In this document: positions 1 to 6,926 of the stretch, one piece after another | How positions within the stretch are numbered: position 1 is the stretch's first letter | Layout of the letters: the number at the start of each line of letters is the position of its first letter | NCBI GenBank assembly: GCA_009774215.1 | Contig: VSNH01000088.1 | Location: 1-15,251, forward strand | Length of the DNA stretch: 15,251 nt | Source: Lachnospiraceae bacterium | GTDB taxonomy: Bacteria > Bacillota > Clostridia > Lachnospirales > Lachnospiraceae | Direction of reading: 5' to 3' | Position numbers and translations under genes: made by a program | Notes under the pieces: model-generated | Database searches by the model: none | Told to the model about the DNA's origin: nothing | The model's input: only the letters and a program-made list of their open reading frames with translations

Positions 1-57
1 TGACAATAACTCTGTCAGCATTTTTTCATCATCAACAATGAGTATTTTGTATGCCAT
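1..57 (-). CDS. Response regulator, N-terminal 19 codons (partial)
   Basis: The translation begins MAYKILIVDDEKMLTELLS. This is the first beta strand and the acidic pair (V-D-D-E) of a two-component receiver domain; the conserved phosphorylated aspartate would lie further on, beyond the window edge. The start at 57 is fixed by a perfect AGGAGG at 63-68. A receiver domain normally continues for about 110 residues, followed by an output domain, and a histidine kinase is often the next gene. None of that is visible here. A MITE-like palindrome begins only about 5 bp upstream of the ribosome binding site, so the promoter must lie inside or beyond that repeat. The family call is firm; output class and target are unknown. 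Confidence 0.85.
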   Translation of the reverse strand, partial: MAYKILIVDDEKMLTELLS

Positions 58-73
58 AGTAACCTCCTCTCCC

Positions 74-235
74 AGAGCGTGTTTGAAAATTGCTTTCTGG
101 CAGATGTGCGTCACAATTTGTGGGAGATTTGTGCCAAATGAAGGGCGCATAGCGGGCTATGTAACCTGAATTTGGCGCAAATATCACGCAAAGCGGGGCG
201 TGCAGATGTCAGGAATGAATTTTCAAACACGCTCT
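74..235. repeat. MITE-like 162-bp imperfect palindrome with 18-bp terminal inverted repeats
   Basis: The left end AGAGCGTGTTTGAAAATT (74-91) is repeated exactly inverted at 218-235. Imperfect complementarity continues inward: 92-115 pairs with about 195-217, and ATTTGTGCCAAAT pairs with ATTTGGCGCAAAT. At the centre is a perfect small hairpin, CATAGC-GG-GCTATG. The element has no coding capacity and no clear target-site duplication. Size, full-length palindromy and perfect ends fit a non-autonomous miniature element or a dispersed intergenic repeat of the REP/MITE type. It sits directly upstream of the response-regulator ribosome binding site, and as RNA would form one long hairpin in that gene's leader. 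Confidence 0.8.
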
Positions 236-257
236 AGAATATGATACTGCAAATAAG

Positions 258-361
258 TCAAAAAGTGGTCAATTTCCTGCTTTTCAGAGCGTTCTCAACC
301 GCTTTTTTATGACAGCGCTTGAATTTGTCGCGCCTGATATTGCGTCTACATCTAGTATAAC
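258..361 (-). pseudogene. FMN-binding domain remnant, frameshifted
   Basis: Reading on the minus strand from 361 gives VILDVDAISGATNSSAVIKK, with the D-A-x-S-G-A-T-x-S-S motif of FMN_bind domains, in which the threonine carries covalently attached FMN in flavoproteins of the Rnf/Nqr type. The frame breaks at a run of six A (plus-strand T run 303-308). One extra A would continue the protein as AVENALKSRKLTTF to a stop at 258-260, which is the expected C-terminal helix of such a domain. Nothing upstream of 361 in either frame is recognisable as the rest of the protein, so this is the tail of a decayed gene. The motif is convincing; the parent protein cannot be named. Confidence 0.65.
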
Positions 362-543
362 ATGGCAATGTGGAGAGCGTATGAAATTCTATGTTCTTAT
401 CTGAAACTCTTGAACGGTTCCACATACAGCATACTTTTCGGCAGCCATTTCCAATAATATGGTTTGCGGCATGGAGCAACTTTATCGGAGGTAACAGGAA
501 GGCTATGTCCTGCGTGTAGTGTCGTTCTTTATGAGAGGGTGGC
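362..543. other. Decayed intergenic DNA, no intact gene
   Basis: This stretch lies between two gene fragments. Both strands are interrupted by frequent stops. A 27-codon minus-strand ORF (389-472, starting MPQTILLEMAAEK) has no clear ribosome binding site and I do not recognise it. The segment is best read as residue of the rearrangement that left the recombinase and FMN-binding fragments on either side. Confidence 0.4.
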
Positions 544-648
544 ATTAAACAGGTTGCGGAACGGAGTAAAATCGTTGTCGCCTTTTGTGCTGTCTACTCC
601 GTCATTGATTGCAATATATCTCACGCCACGTTGTTCTAGTGCCTGCTG
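544..648 (-). pseudogene. Large serine recombinase fragment
   Basis: Thirty-five codons on the minus strand include RGVRYIAINDGVDS and then KGDNDFTPFRNLFN. This matches the end of the resolvase catalytic domain of large serine recombinases of clostridial integrative elements (TnpX/Tn1549 type), where the family normally continues N-E-x-Y-A-x-D-T-S-R-K. Here the homology stops after FN and a stop codon follows four codons later. Neither the catalytic serine region nor the DNA-binding C-terminus is present, so it is inactive. Its upstream end overlaps, in another frame, the last four codons and the stop of the anti-sigma gene, which suggests that the anti-sigma 3' end was created at a junction with this mobile-element debris. 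Confidence 0.7.
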
Positions 649-1556
649 ATAACGGAATAGTCATCTGTATATTCCTCTGTCCGATAATCATTAATGAAAA
701 TCTGATATGGCTTGTCTAAAGAAATCCAGATTTCAAAATCTCTGCTTTCAAAGTCGCCGTCGGTAATCAATTGGTCATTAAATGTCCAAAATGTTGCGTT
801 TTCACCAATTACGGATTGAACAGAATAACAGATCCCCTCTACCCCATTTACGGTTTCAATCCCACCGTTATAACTTAATGCGTCCTTGGTTCTGTCCAGT
901 TCTGTAAGATGATTGTAAATTTCATTCTCCAATTCTATCAGTTTTTCGTTGTGGTAATGCTTCCAATTATATACCTCTCGCTGGTCAAAATCCGGACAGG
1001 CAAGATACGCTGTTTTACCTTTCATATTGGGAACTGATATGTTAAACTCTTTTTTCTCCGATTGAAAAGGCAATGTTTCGGCTCCATATACAAACACATT
1101 TACAGCGTTGCTGTTTTCTTCACTCTGTTTCCAAACCACGCGGCTGACCCGGCAGGAAGCAAAATTCACTGTACCACTTATTTCAAGACAATTTGTTTCT
1201 TCATTGTATGAAAGATCATCTACACTCATTGCGTGAGTAGATACAGGGACGCCGATTAGAAAGACTCTTACAAAAACGGATAGTAAAAGAAATACCAGCA
1301 ACCCTGTAGTGATTCCAACGGCAATTTTCAACTTTCTGGTATGTTGCCGCAATTTTTTAAATCCGTCAAGTGCAATTTGTTCTTTTGTTTCCATTCCAGT
1401 ATTCAATTCTTCTTTCATTTCCAGATAGCCTCTATTACATTTTTCACATTCTTCTAAATGCCCTTTTACTACATTTTCACTTGCTTCACTTAATACTCCG
1501 TCAATATATCCTGGAAGCAGATCCTTGATTATATCGCAGGAATAATTTTTATTCAT
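636..1556 (-). CDS. Anti-sigma factor with zinc-finger (zf-HC2) N-terminus
   Basis: The 306-residue product starts with a short cytosolic domain carrying C-x(n)-H-L-E-E-C-E-K-C (residues 7-40), the H-x3-C-x2-C zinc-binding anti-sigma signature. One membrane-spanning helix follows at about residues 75-105, then an extracytoplasmic domain of about 200 residues that I do not recognise. The expected job is to hold the neighbouring ECF sigma factor at the membrane and release it on an envelope signal. Its ATG lies inside the end of the sigma gene (8-bp overlap, ATGAATAA), so the two are translationally coupled, as is usual for such pairs. The last codons overlap a serine-recombinase fragment in another frame, so the native C-terminus may have been altered. 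Confidence 0.85.
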   Translation of the reverse strand: MNKNYSCDIIKDLLPGYIDGVLSEASENVVKGHLEECEKCNRGYLEMKEELNTGMETKEQIALDGFKKLRQHTRKLKIAVGITTGLLVFLLLSVFVRVFLIGVPVSTHAMSVDDLSYNEETNCLEISGTVNFASCRVSRVVWKQSEENSNAVNVFVYGAETLPFQSEKKEFNISVPNMKGKTAYLACPDFDQREVYNWKHYHNEKLIELENEIYNHLTELDRTKDALSYNGGIETVNGVEGICYSVQSVIGENATFWTFNDQLITDGDFESRDFEIWISLDKPYQIFINDYRTEEYTDDYSVISRH

Positions 1557-2058
1557 GTGCCTTCAACTCCTTTTTGATTTTCTGCTTTGCTCGATAAAAA
1601 ACCGTCCTACTCCAATTTTCACTCTTTCCTAAAATTGCTCCTATTTCACGAAAAGAAAGTTCGCCCGTAATTCGATATAAAATAACTTCCCGTTCCAACT
1701 CTGGCAAATGATGGATTGCCTGATAAAGCTCTATTTTATTTTCCTGATTCAGTACGCTGGTCTCTCCGTTCGGTGAAGAATCATCCGGTAAATAATCTGC
1801 CAATTCTACCATTTCCGTACGCTTCTTTTTTCGAAGCTCCTGGTATAAAACATGTTTCGCTATCTGGCAAAGCCATACAGATAATTTACAGGAGCCGTTA
1901 TAACGTGAAATGGAGCCTACCGCCCGTAAAAATGTTTCCTGCATTAGTTCTTGAGACCATTCTACATCCTGCGTATAGGAATATATAAAACGGTAAACTA
2001 AGCTCGCATACTCTTGATAAACCGAATCCATGTCTATATTTTCACTAGAATTCTCCAC
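1549..2058 (-). CDS. ECF (sigma-70 family) RNA polymerase sigma factor
   Basis: The 169-residue protein has sigma region 2 at about residues 12-80 (Y-x(n)-Q-E-L-M-Q-E-T-F-L-R-A, then W-L-C-Q-I-A) and region 4 at about 115-165 (L-P-E-L-E-R-E-V-I-L-Y, then a helix-turn-helix containing F-R-E-I-G-A-I-L-G-K-S). It lacks regions 1 and 3, as expected for the ECF group. The start is GTG at 2056-2058, supported by AGGAGGTG at 2064-2071 with a 5-nt gap. The next gene is its anti-sigma factor, overlapping by 8 bp. The regulon cannot be read from this window, although the surrounding efflux and lipid genes suggest envelope or antimicrobial stress. I found no convincing ECF-type promoter upstream, so autoregulation is not shown. 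Confidence 0.9.
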   Translation of the reverse strand: MENSSENIDMDSVYQEYASLVYRFIYSYTQDVEWSQELMQETFLRAVGSISRYNGSCKLSVWLCQIAKHVLYQELRKKKRTEMVELADYLPDDSSPNGETSVLNQENKIELYQAIHHLPELEREVILYRITGELSFREIGAILGKSENWSRTVFYRAKQKIKKELKAHE

Positions 2059-2086
2059 TTTTTCACCTCCTCGTAAGTAAATTTTT

Positions 2087-2114
2087 AAGTTATACAGGAT
2101 ATTTGCTATAACTT
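2087..2114. promoter_or_regulatory. Inverted repeat in the sigma-factor leader
   Basis: AAGTTATA (2087-2094) and its exact inverse TATAACTT (2107-2114) are separated by 12 bp. They lie about 30-55 bp upstream of the sigma-factor GTG start. The arms could be a protein-binding site or a weak hairpin in the 5' leader; A/T-rich arms of this length can also arise by chance. The regulator, if any, is unknown. Confidence 0.3.
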
Positions 2115-2400
2115 ATCTCTTATATCACATAATAACGGTGTTTGTTACAACATAACGCAATTTTTTCAAAATTATTACTATTTTACTAAAGTATACATAT
2201 TGCCATAAATTTTCTCTGAAATCTACGGAAGCTGCCAGGCCACAAGGGATCACGTGAGGCTCCCACGTTCGCGGGAATGACTGGAAGAGCGCTTTTTAAA
2301 CCGCGTCACCCACAAAGGGAGGAAGGACTTTTTATCTGCCTCATCCACTATTATCACCTCTCTGCCACAAAGTATTTTCTTATCCCCTATGACATCCAAA
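2115..2400. other. Intergenic region between ABC operon end and sigma-factor operon
   Basis: No gene, RNA gene or convincing Rho-independent terminator is visible. The right-hand operon ends at 2401 and transcription towards lower coordinates would enter here. The only structure is an ACGTG/CACGT dyad near 2253-2269 without a T-run. The segment at about 2115-2220 is A/T-rich and should hold the promoter of the sigma operon, but I cannot assign hexamers with confidence. Confidence 0.4.
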
Positions 2401-4131
2401 CTAAATCCCCCAATTCTGACTGATCATCTGCAGTTTTACCATATGAGGATAAATCTTACCTGTGTTCATCAGTTCTCCTGGCGTTCCCTGTTCGACAACC
2501 GTACCATCGGAAAGTACCACCACCTTATCCGCACCGCTTACAGTACGCATACGATGAGCGATAACAAGTACAGTCTTATCCTTTATCAGTCTTGATAGCG
2601 CAGCCTGCATCAGTGTCTCATTCTCCACATCAAGGCTTGCTGTTGCTTCATCGAGTAAAATGATAGGGGCGTTTTTGAGAAAAGCACGGGCGATTGAAAT
2701 GCGCTGCCGTTCACCGCCAGATAGTTCACAGCCATTTTCCCCAATCATACTGTGATAACCGTCCGGGAGCTTTGCCGCAAATTCCTCACAATTTGCCAGC
2801 CTTGCCGCCGCAATTACTTCTTCATCCGTCGCATCCTTCCTGCCTATCCTGATATTCTCCATGATCGTATTGTTAAACAGCGTCACATCCTGAAACACGA
2901 TAGAATACAGCGACAATAATGTTTCCGGCTCTATCTTCGATATATCCATGCCGCCGACTGTGATCCTGCCTTTGCTTATATCCCAAAACCGTGCCGCAAG
3001 ACGTGACACCGTGGTTTTTCCCCCACCAGAGGGGCCGACTAAAGCGGTAACTTCTCCCTGTTTTGCTGTAAAGGATACGTCTTTCAATACAGTTTCTCCG
3101 GTATTGTAAGCAAAACCTACATGGTCAAACACAATATCATAACCTTTATTTGTTACCCTGTCCGTTCCTGTCTGGATAGGCTGGTCAAGGATTTCATTCA
3201 TGCGGTTTATGTTCGTTTTCGTAGAGATTACTGCCGCAAGATTCTGCAATGCTCCTTCAAGCGGTGCATACAGCCTTGAAGCCACAAGTAAAAACATGAA
3301 GAACAAAGGAATATCAATCTCCCCACGGATAAGCAGCGCAGAACCTGCAAGCGCAACCGTAGCAATCCCAAACTTTAATATCAGTGTGGAAGAAACAACA
3401 AATACAGCTACCCCAAGCTCCGCTATGATATGCCGCTTTTCCACAGCATCAATTTTTTTGCCAAGCTCCTTCAAATAGTTCTCTTCCGCATTATTCGCCT
3501 TCAGATCCTGCAAACTTTCGATGCACTCCTGTACGCCTTCTTCAAGCGCAACATCCGCTTTTGTCAGTCTGCTCTGAAAATATTCCTGTATATGAGCTGA
3601 AAAGAATGTGATAGCAAATGCAATCGGTAAAACCCAAACCGCTGCAAGAGCCATGCGCCAGTCGTAGGCAAAAAGACAAATTCCAATCAAAGTTGTTGAA
3701 ATAAGGGAACCTGCCAGACCGGGTACAAAATGGGAAAATGCCGTTTCCAGTGCAGCACAGTCACTCATAATGGAACTTGTCAGATCGGCAAGGTCTTTTT
3801 TACCGAAAAAGGATAATGGTATTTTGCGGAGCTGTTCGGCTAAAGATATACGCCTTACCCCGCTTTCCACATAAGTTGCTAAATAAGTAGCATTATACTG
3901 AAACCGGGTAGCGATAAATATAAGGCATAAGCATATCAAAGTGCCCACCGCATAAAAAGCAATGCGGTTTCCGTTCACGCCTCCATTCATCATATCAATA
4001 ACAAAATAATACAATAACCCGACTGGAAGCATAAAGGATATATCCTGTGCCACGCAGGCAAGGCAGCCTTTTATCAGATCGACCGCCCCCTGCCTAGATA
4101 ATGCGAAACGTCTTTGTAATGTCTTAATCAT
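2401..4131 (-). CDS. ABC transporter, fused permease and ATPase (second subunit of pair)
   Basis: This 576-residue half-transporter has a six-helix exporter-type membrane domain (about residues 20-310) followed by an ATPase domain. Visible motifs are Walker A GPSGGGKTT (366-374), Q-loop at 414, signature LSGGERQR (470-477), Walker B ending in catalytic D-E (494-495), D-loop SLD, and the H-loop in VIAHR (526). All catalytic residues are present. The ATG overlaps the stop of the preceding ABC gene by 4 bp (ATGA), with GGAGG 7 nt upstream, so the two should be made together and form a heterodimer. Motif spelling resembles the IrtAB/YbtPQ group of exporter-fold transporters, some of which import siderophores; substrate direction and identity cannot be read from sequence. 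Confidence 0.92.
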   Translation of the reverse strand: MIKTLQRRFALSRQGAVDLIKGCLACVAQDISFMLPVGLLYYFVIDMMNGGVNGNRIAFYAVGTLICLCLIFIATRFQYNATYLATYVESGVRRISLAEQLRKIPLSFFGKKDLADLTSSIMSDCAALETAFSHFVPGLAGSLISTTLIGICLFAYDWRMALAAVWVLPIAFAITFFSAHIQEYFQSRLTKADVALEEGVQECIESLQDLKANNAEENYLKELGKKIDAVEKRHIIAELGVAVFVVSSTLILKFGIATVALAGSALLIRGEIDIPLFFMFLLVASRLYAPLEGALQNLAAVISTKTNINRMNEILDQPIQTGTDRVTNKGYDIVFDHVGFAYNTGETVLKDVSFTAKQGEVTALVGPSGGGKTTVSRLAARFWDISKGRITVGGMDISKIEPETLLSLYSIVFQDVTLFNNTIMENIRIGRKDATDEEVIAAARLANCEEFAAKLPDGYHSMIGENGCELSGGERQRISIARAFLKNAPIILLDEATASLDVENETLMQAALSRLIKDKTVLVIAHRMRTVSGADKVVVLSDGTVVEQGTPGELMNTGKIYPHMVKLQMISQNWGI

Positions 4132-5975
4132 GCGTTTACCTCCAATCCTTCTTTCTCATTCGAGATTTTTCTGGTGTCTTCCGAAGAAAGACGCCATGCT
4201 GCCGCTTCGGAATAATTTTTCCACATACGGGTAAATATGCCATTTTTCTCTATCAGTCCGCTGTGTGTGCCGCTTTCCACAATCTTACCGTCCTGCAATA
4301 CATAAATGCAGTCTGCTTCTGTGATTGATGACAACCTGTGCGCGATCATAATAACTGTTTTTCTAGGCGAATTTTTATTTGCCTTGGAAATGGCAGATAA
4401 AGCCTGCTGCACACGCACCTCATTATCCGGATCGGCAAATGCCGTCGCTTCGTCAAGAATCAGGATCGGCGCATTTTTCAGAATTGCACGGGCAATCGCT
4501 ATCCTCTGCTGTTCACCGCCGGACAGGTAAACCCCGTTTGTACCGACAACCGTATCTATGCCATCCGGCAGTTTTTCGATTATATCCATGCACTGTGCGG
4601 CTTTCAGCGCATCTGTAATTTCTTCCCTTGTTGCGCCAGGCCTTGCCATCCGCACATTTTCCAGTATGGACGTTTTGATAAGGCGGCTGTTCTGGAATAC
4701 AAAAGACACCTTATCCATCAAGATTTCTTTCGGAATATCACGTATATCAATATCCCCTATCCGTATGCATCCTTTCTGCGGATCAAAATACCTTGTGACA
4801 ATATTAGCAAGGGTAGTCTTGCCACCTCCGGATGCACCGACCAACGCTACTGTCTGCCCCGGCTCGATTGTAAGCGATACATCCTCAAGTGCATTTTTCT
4901 TACTGTCATAACTGTAACTAACGTGTTCTAATACAACCCCATTGTCTTTTGGTATATTGCTTTCCCCACTTTCAGACAATGGCTTTTCGTTCAGCACTTC
5001 ATCAATCCTGCCTATTGCATCATTTACAATCATTGCGTCCTCACTCATAAACATGATTTTTGTGAGTGTCGTGCCGATCACAGGCGTAATCACAATATAG
5101 AAAATGAGATTCAGCAGCAGTTCATTTGTCACGCCGCCCCTTGTAAAGAGAATGCCCCCGGCAATCAAAAAGGCAAATACCCCATTGATCGCTGTTGTAT
5201 AGCACATCATTGGCAGGCGCAGGGCTTTTGTATATGCGATCACCCATTTTTCATAATTATCAATCGCTGACTTAAAACGCTTGAAAGAAAAGATTGTTTG
5301 CCCGAACGTCTTTACGACGGGTACACCCCTCACATACTCAACCGCCTCATTCGACATATCTGAAAGTGCGTTTTGGTATTCTTTCATTTTCTGCTCCATG
5401 CCCTTTCCGGTCATTTTCATCATGATCAGGAAACCAAGAACAACGGGAACAAGACTTAAAAGCCCTAACCGCCAGTCAAAGGCAATCAGTAAGAACAGCA
5501 AACCTATGGGTGTGGCAATCGCCCCCGCCTTATCCGGCAGCCGGTGTGCAAGATAGGTCTCCGTGGCAGTACTGGAGGTGTTGACAATCCGCCGCAGTTT
5601 TCCGCTTCCGTACTTTTCCGTAACCCCAAGCGGCAGGGCTGTAATATGCCGCATAAGCTCCTTGCGGATATTAGCGGCAACCCGGAAAGCGCTCATGTGC
5701 GAACACATCAGGGCGGCTATATATACAACAATAGAGATAACCGCAAACAATACGGCAGACCATCCGCAGCGTGTGACATTCTCCGCCCTGGAAAAATCCG
5801 GGGACACTTCCAGGATGTCGTGAATGATACGCCATATATACCAAAAAGGCACAAGAGCCAGCAGCGCGCTCATTACGGATAGTACCCAGGAAAGATAGGT
5901 CAATATCCTTTTGGATCCGGCATAACCCATCAATCTTGATAGATTAGACTTCTTTTTCTGTGAAAAAGTTTTCAT
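4128..5975 (-). CDS. ABC transporter, fused permease and ATPase (first subunit of pair)
   Basis: From the chosen start the protein is 615 residues. The exporter-fold membrane domain covers about residues 20-315. The ATPase domain has Walker A GASGGGKTT (380-388), Q-loop at 427, signature LSGGEQQR (484-491), Walker B and catalytic Glu in ILILDEATAFAD (504-515), and H-loop IAHR (546). The D-loop reads A-F-A-D instead of the usual S-A/S-L/V-D. This spelling, followed by P-D-N-E, is what I associate with YbtP/YbtQ and IrtA/IrtB-like transporters. I chose ATG at 5973-5975 because AAGGAGGA (5983-5990) is 7 nt upstream; an in-frame ATG at 6017 would add 14 residues but has only a weak site. It lies downstream of a TetR regulator on the same strand, with an operator-like palindrome between them. 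Confidence 0.92.
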   Translation of the reverse strand: MKTFSQKKKSNLSRLMGYAGSKRILTYLSWVLSVMSALLALVPFWYIWRIIHDILEVSPDFSRAENVTRCGWSAVLFAVISIVVYIAALMCSHMSAFRVAANIRKELMRHITALPLGVTEKYGSGKLRRIVNTSSTATETYLAHRLPDKAGAIATPIGLLFLLIAFDWRLGLLSLVPVVLGFLIMMKMTGKGMEQKMKEYQNALSDMSNEAVEYVRGVPVVKTFGQTIFSFKRFKSAIDNYEKWVIAYTKALRLPMMCYTTAINGVFAFLIAGGILFTRGGVTNELLLNLIFYIVITPVIGTTLTKIMFMSEDAMIVNDAIGRIDEVLNEKPLSESGESNIPKDNGVVLEHVSYSYDSKKNALEDVSLTIEPGQTVALVGASGGGKTTLANIVTRYFDPQKGCIRIGDIDIRDIPKEILMDKVSFVFQNSRLIKTSILENVRMARPGATREEITDALKAAQCMDIIEKLPDGIDTVVGTNGVYLSGGEQQRIAIARAILKNAPILILDEATAFADPDNEVRVQQALSAISKANKNSPRKTVIMIAHRLSSITEADCIYVLQDGKIVESGTHSGLIEKNGIFTRMWKNYSEAAAWRLSSEDTRKISNEKEGLEVNA

Positions 5976-6041
5976 CTGAAAATCCTCCTTGAAGTTTTTA
6001 TGATATGAGGTACTCATAGCGCCCTCGAATATCCTCGTTTT

Positions 6042-6078
6042 GGTTAGTTATATTTCTTTTAGTTAGAAATAACTAACC
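6042..6078. promoter_or_regulatory. Operator-like palindromes between tetR-type gene and ABC pair
   Basis: GGTTAGTTAT (6042-6051) is repeated inverted as ATAACTAACC (6069-6078). Inside it is a tighter palindrome, TTAGTTA-GAAA-TAACTAA (6059-6076), whose half-site also occurs as a direct copy at 6044-6050. An 18-bp dyad with 7-bp arms is typical in size of TetR-family operators. Its place between the regulator and the first ABC gene suggests a second control point for the transporter genes. It shares the GTTAT/ATAAC core with the palindrome upstream of the regulator gene. Binding by this TetR protein is inference. Confidence 0.6.
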
Positions 6079-6093
6079 TTCGTGCAAATATAA

Positions 6094-6113
6094 TGGAAAG
6101 CGTAAACTTTCCA
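6094..6113 (-). terminator. Short stem-loop after the TetR gene
   Basis: TGGAAAG and CTTTCCA form a 7-bp stem with a 6-nt loop, 18 bp past the TetR stop codon. On the minus strand it is followed by TTATATTT, not a clean T-run. It could be a weak or partial terminator that lowers transcription from the regulator into the ABC genes. Confidence 0.4.
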
Positions 6114-6130
6114 CTATAAATCTGATTCAA

Positions 6131-6748
6131 TTATTGCCCCATGATCTTCATCCACCCTGCGGTGTAAAAAGCCCTCATTTCTTTTAGATAATGCTCCGCC
6201 TCTTCCAGCGACATCTCATGTATGATCATTTCAAAAAAAGTGTTAAACATTCCCGTGATTAAGATATGCTCCAACCGCTCATCAATAGGCGGCGCCGGCC
6301 TGCCTATTTTTTCAAGCACCGCAAGGTAATCATTCGTTCCCTTTACCTCTATTTCCACCAATTCATCAATCAGCCTTGAAAAGCGTGTTCCCTCGGAACA
6401 GCAAAGTATGAGCTTAAACTCATTCAAATGCTCATAGGCGTACAAAAGCATTTCATACATACATTCGCCGGAAGTAGAGGTAAGATTGTCAGGCTGTTCC
6501 TCTGGCGATATATCTGCAAATTCTTTCTGCGCCCTGCAAAAGCGTTCTAACAGGAAGTTGTAGTGTTCGCCTACCAGCGCCTCAAATAACGCCTCCTTAC
6601 TGTCATAATAGCCATAGAACGCACCTGTTGTCACGCCTGCTGTTTTGACAATGTTCCGCAGGGAAGCAGACTTGAAGCCTTTTTCAAGAAATTCCTGCAT
6701 AGCGGCTGAATGGATTAAATTTAAGGTTGTCTGCTCTATTTCACTCAT
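6131..6748 (-). CDS. TetR/AcrR-family transcriptional regulator
   Basis: The 205-residue protein has the N-terminal TetR helix-turn-helix at about residues 8-55: A-A-M-Q-E-F-L-E-K-G-F, then L-R-N-I-V-K-T-A-G-V-T-T-G-A-F-Y-G-Y-Y-D-S-K-E-A-L. The remaining 150 residues are helical and variable, as expected for a ligand-binding and dimer domain. It is first in line before two ABC transporter genes on the same strand, a common design in which a drug or metabolite releases the repressor. A consensus promoter with a 28-bp palindrome next to its -10 box lies just upstream, which points to autoregulation. The ligand is unknown. Confidence 0.9.
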   Translation of the reverse strand: MSEIEQTTLNLIHSAAMQEFLEKGFKSASLRNIVKTAGVTTGAFYGYYDSKEALFEALVGEHYNFLLERFCRAQKEFADISPEEQPDNLTSTSGECMYEMLLYAYEHLNEFKLILCCSEGTRFSRLIDELVEIEVKGTNDYLAVLEKIGRPAPPIDERLEHILITGMFNTFFEMIIHEMSLEEAEHYLKEMRAFYTAGWMKIMGQ

Positions 6749-6766
6749 TTCCCATCCCCCGAATCT

Positions 6767-6794
6767 TATAACAGCGTTATATAACTCTGTTATA
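6767..6794. promoter_or_regulatory. 28-bp nested palindrome, likely TetR operator
   Basis: The outer arms TATAACAG (6767-6774) and CTGTTATA (6787-6794) are perfect inverse copies, and the centre GTTATATAAC (6776-6785) is itself a perfect palindrome. The site touches the -10 box of the promoter for the TetR gene and covers the expected transcription start, so a bound repressor would block initiation. Assignment to this TetR protein rests on position and symmetry. Confidence 0.7.
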
Positions 6795-6822
6795 TTATGC
6801 GTCAGAAAGAATTTTTTGTCAA
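6794..6822 (-). promoter_or_regulatory. Promoter of the TetR gene
   Basis: On the minus strand, TTGACA (6817-6822) and CATAAT (6794-6799) are separated by 17 bp, a near-consensus housekeeping promoter. It lies about 45-75 bp upstream of the TetR ATG and is overlapped at the start side by the 28-bp palindrome. Confidence 0.75.
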
Positions 6823-6860
6823 CACTAATTTTGCAAAGTTCTGGTTTGCATGTACAAATA

Positions 6861-6884
6861 AAAGGATTATCACCTTCTTCCTTT
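6861..6884 (-). terminator. Weak terminator-like hairpin after the MATE fusion gene
   Basis: AAAGGA and TCCTTT form a 6-bp stem with a 12-nt loop, followed on the minus strand by TTTATTTG including the stem end. It is placed about 40 bp past the stop at 6927. The stem is short and the loop long, so this is tentative. Confidence 0.3.
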
Positions 6885-6926
6885 ACAACAACATATCATA
6901 TCCCATACAGGCACCCAATTCTTTAT

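Noticed and set aside
2253..2269. ACGTG/CACGT dyad as terminator of the ABC operon
   Set aside because: The stem is short and no T-run follows on the minus strand.
5976..6017. Upstream ATG start at 6017 for the first ABC gene
   Set aside because: Only a weak ribosome binding site precedes it, while ATG 5975 has a strong AAGGAGGA at good spacing and gives a normal N-terminus.
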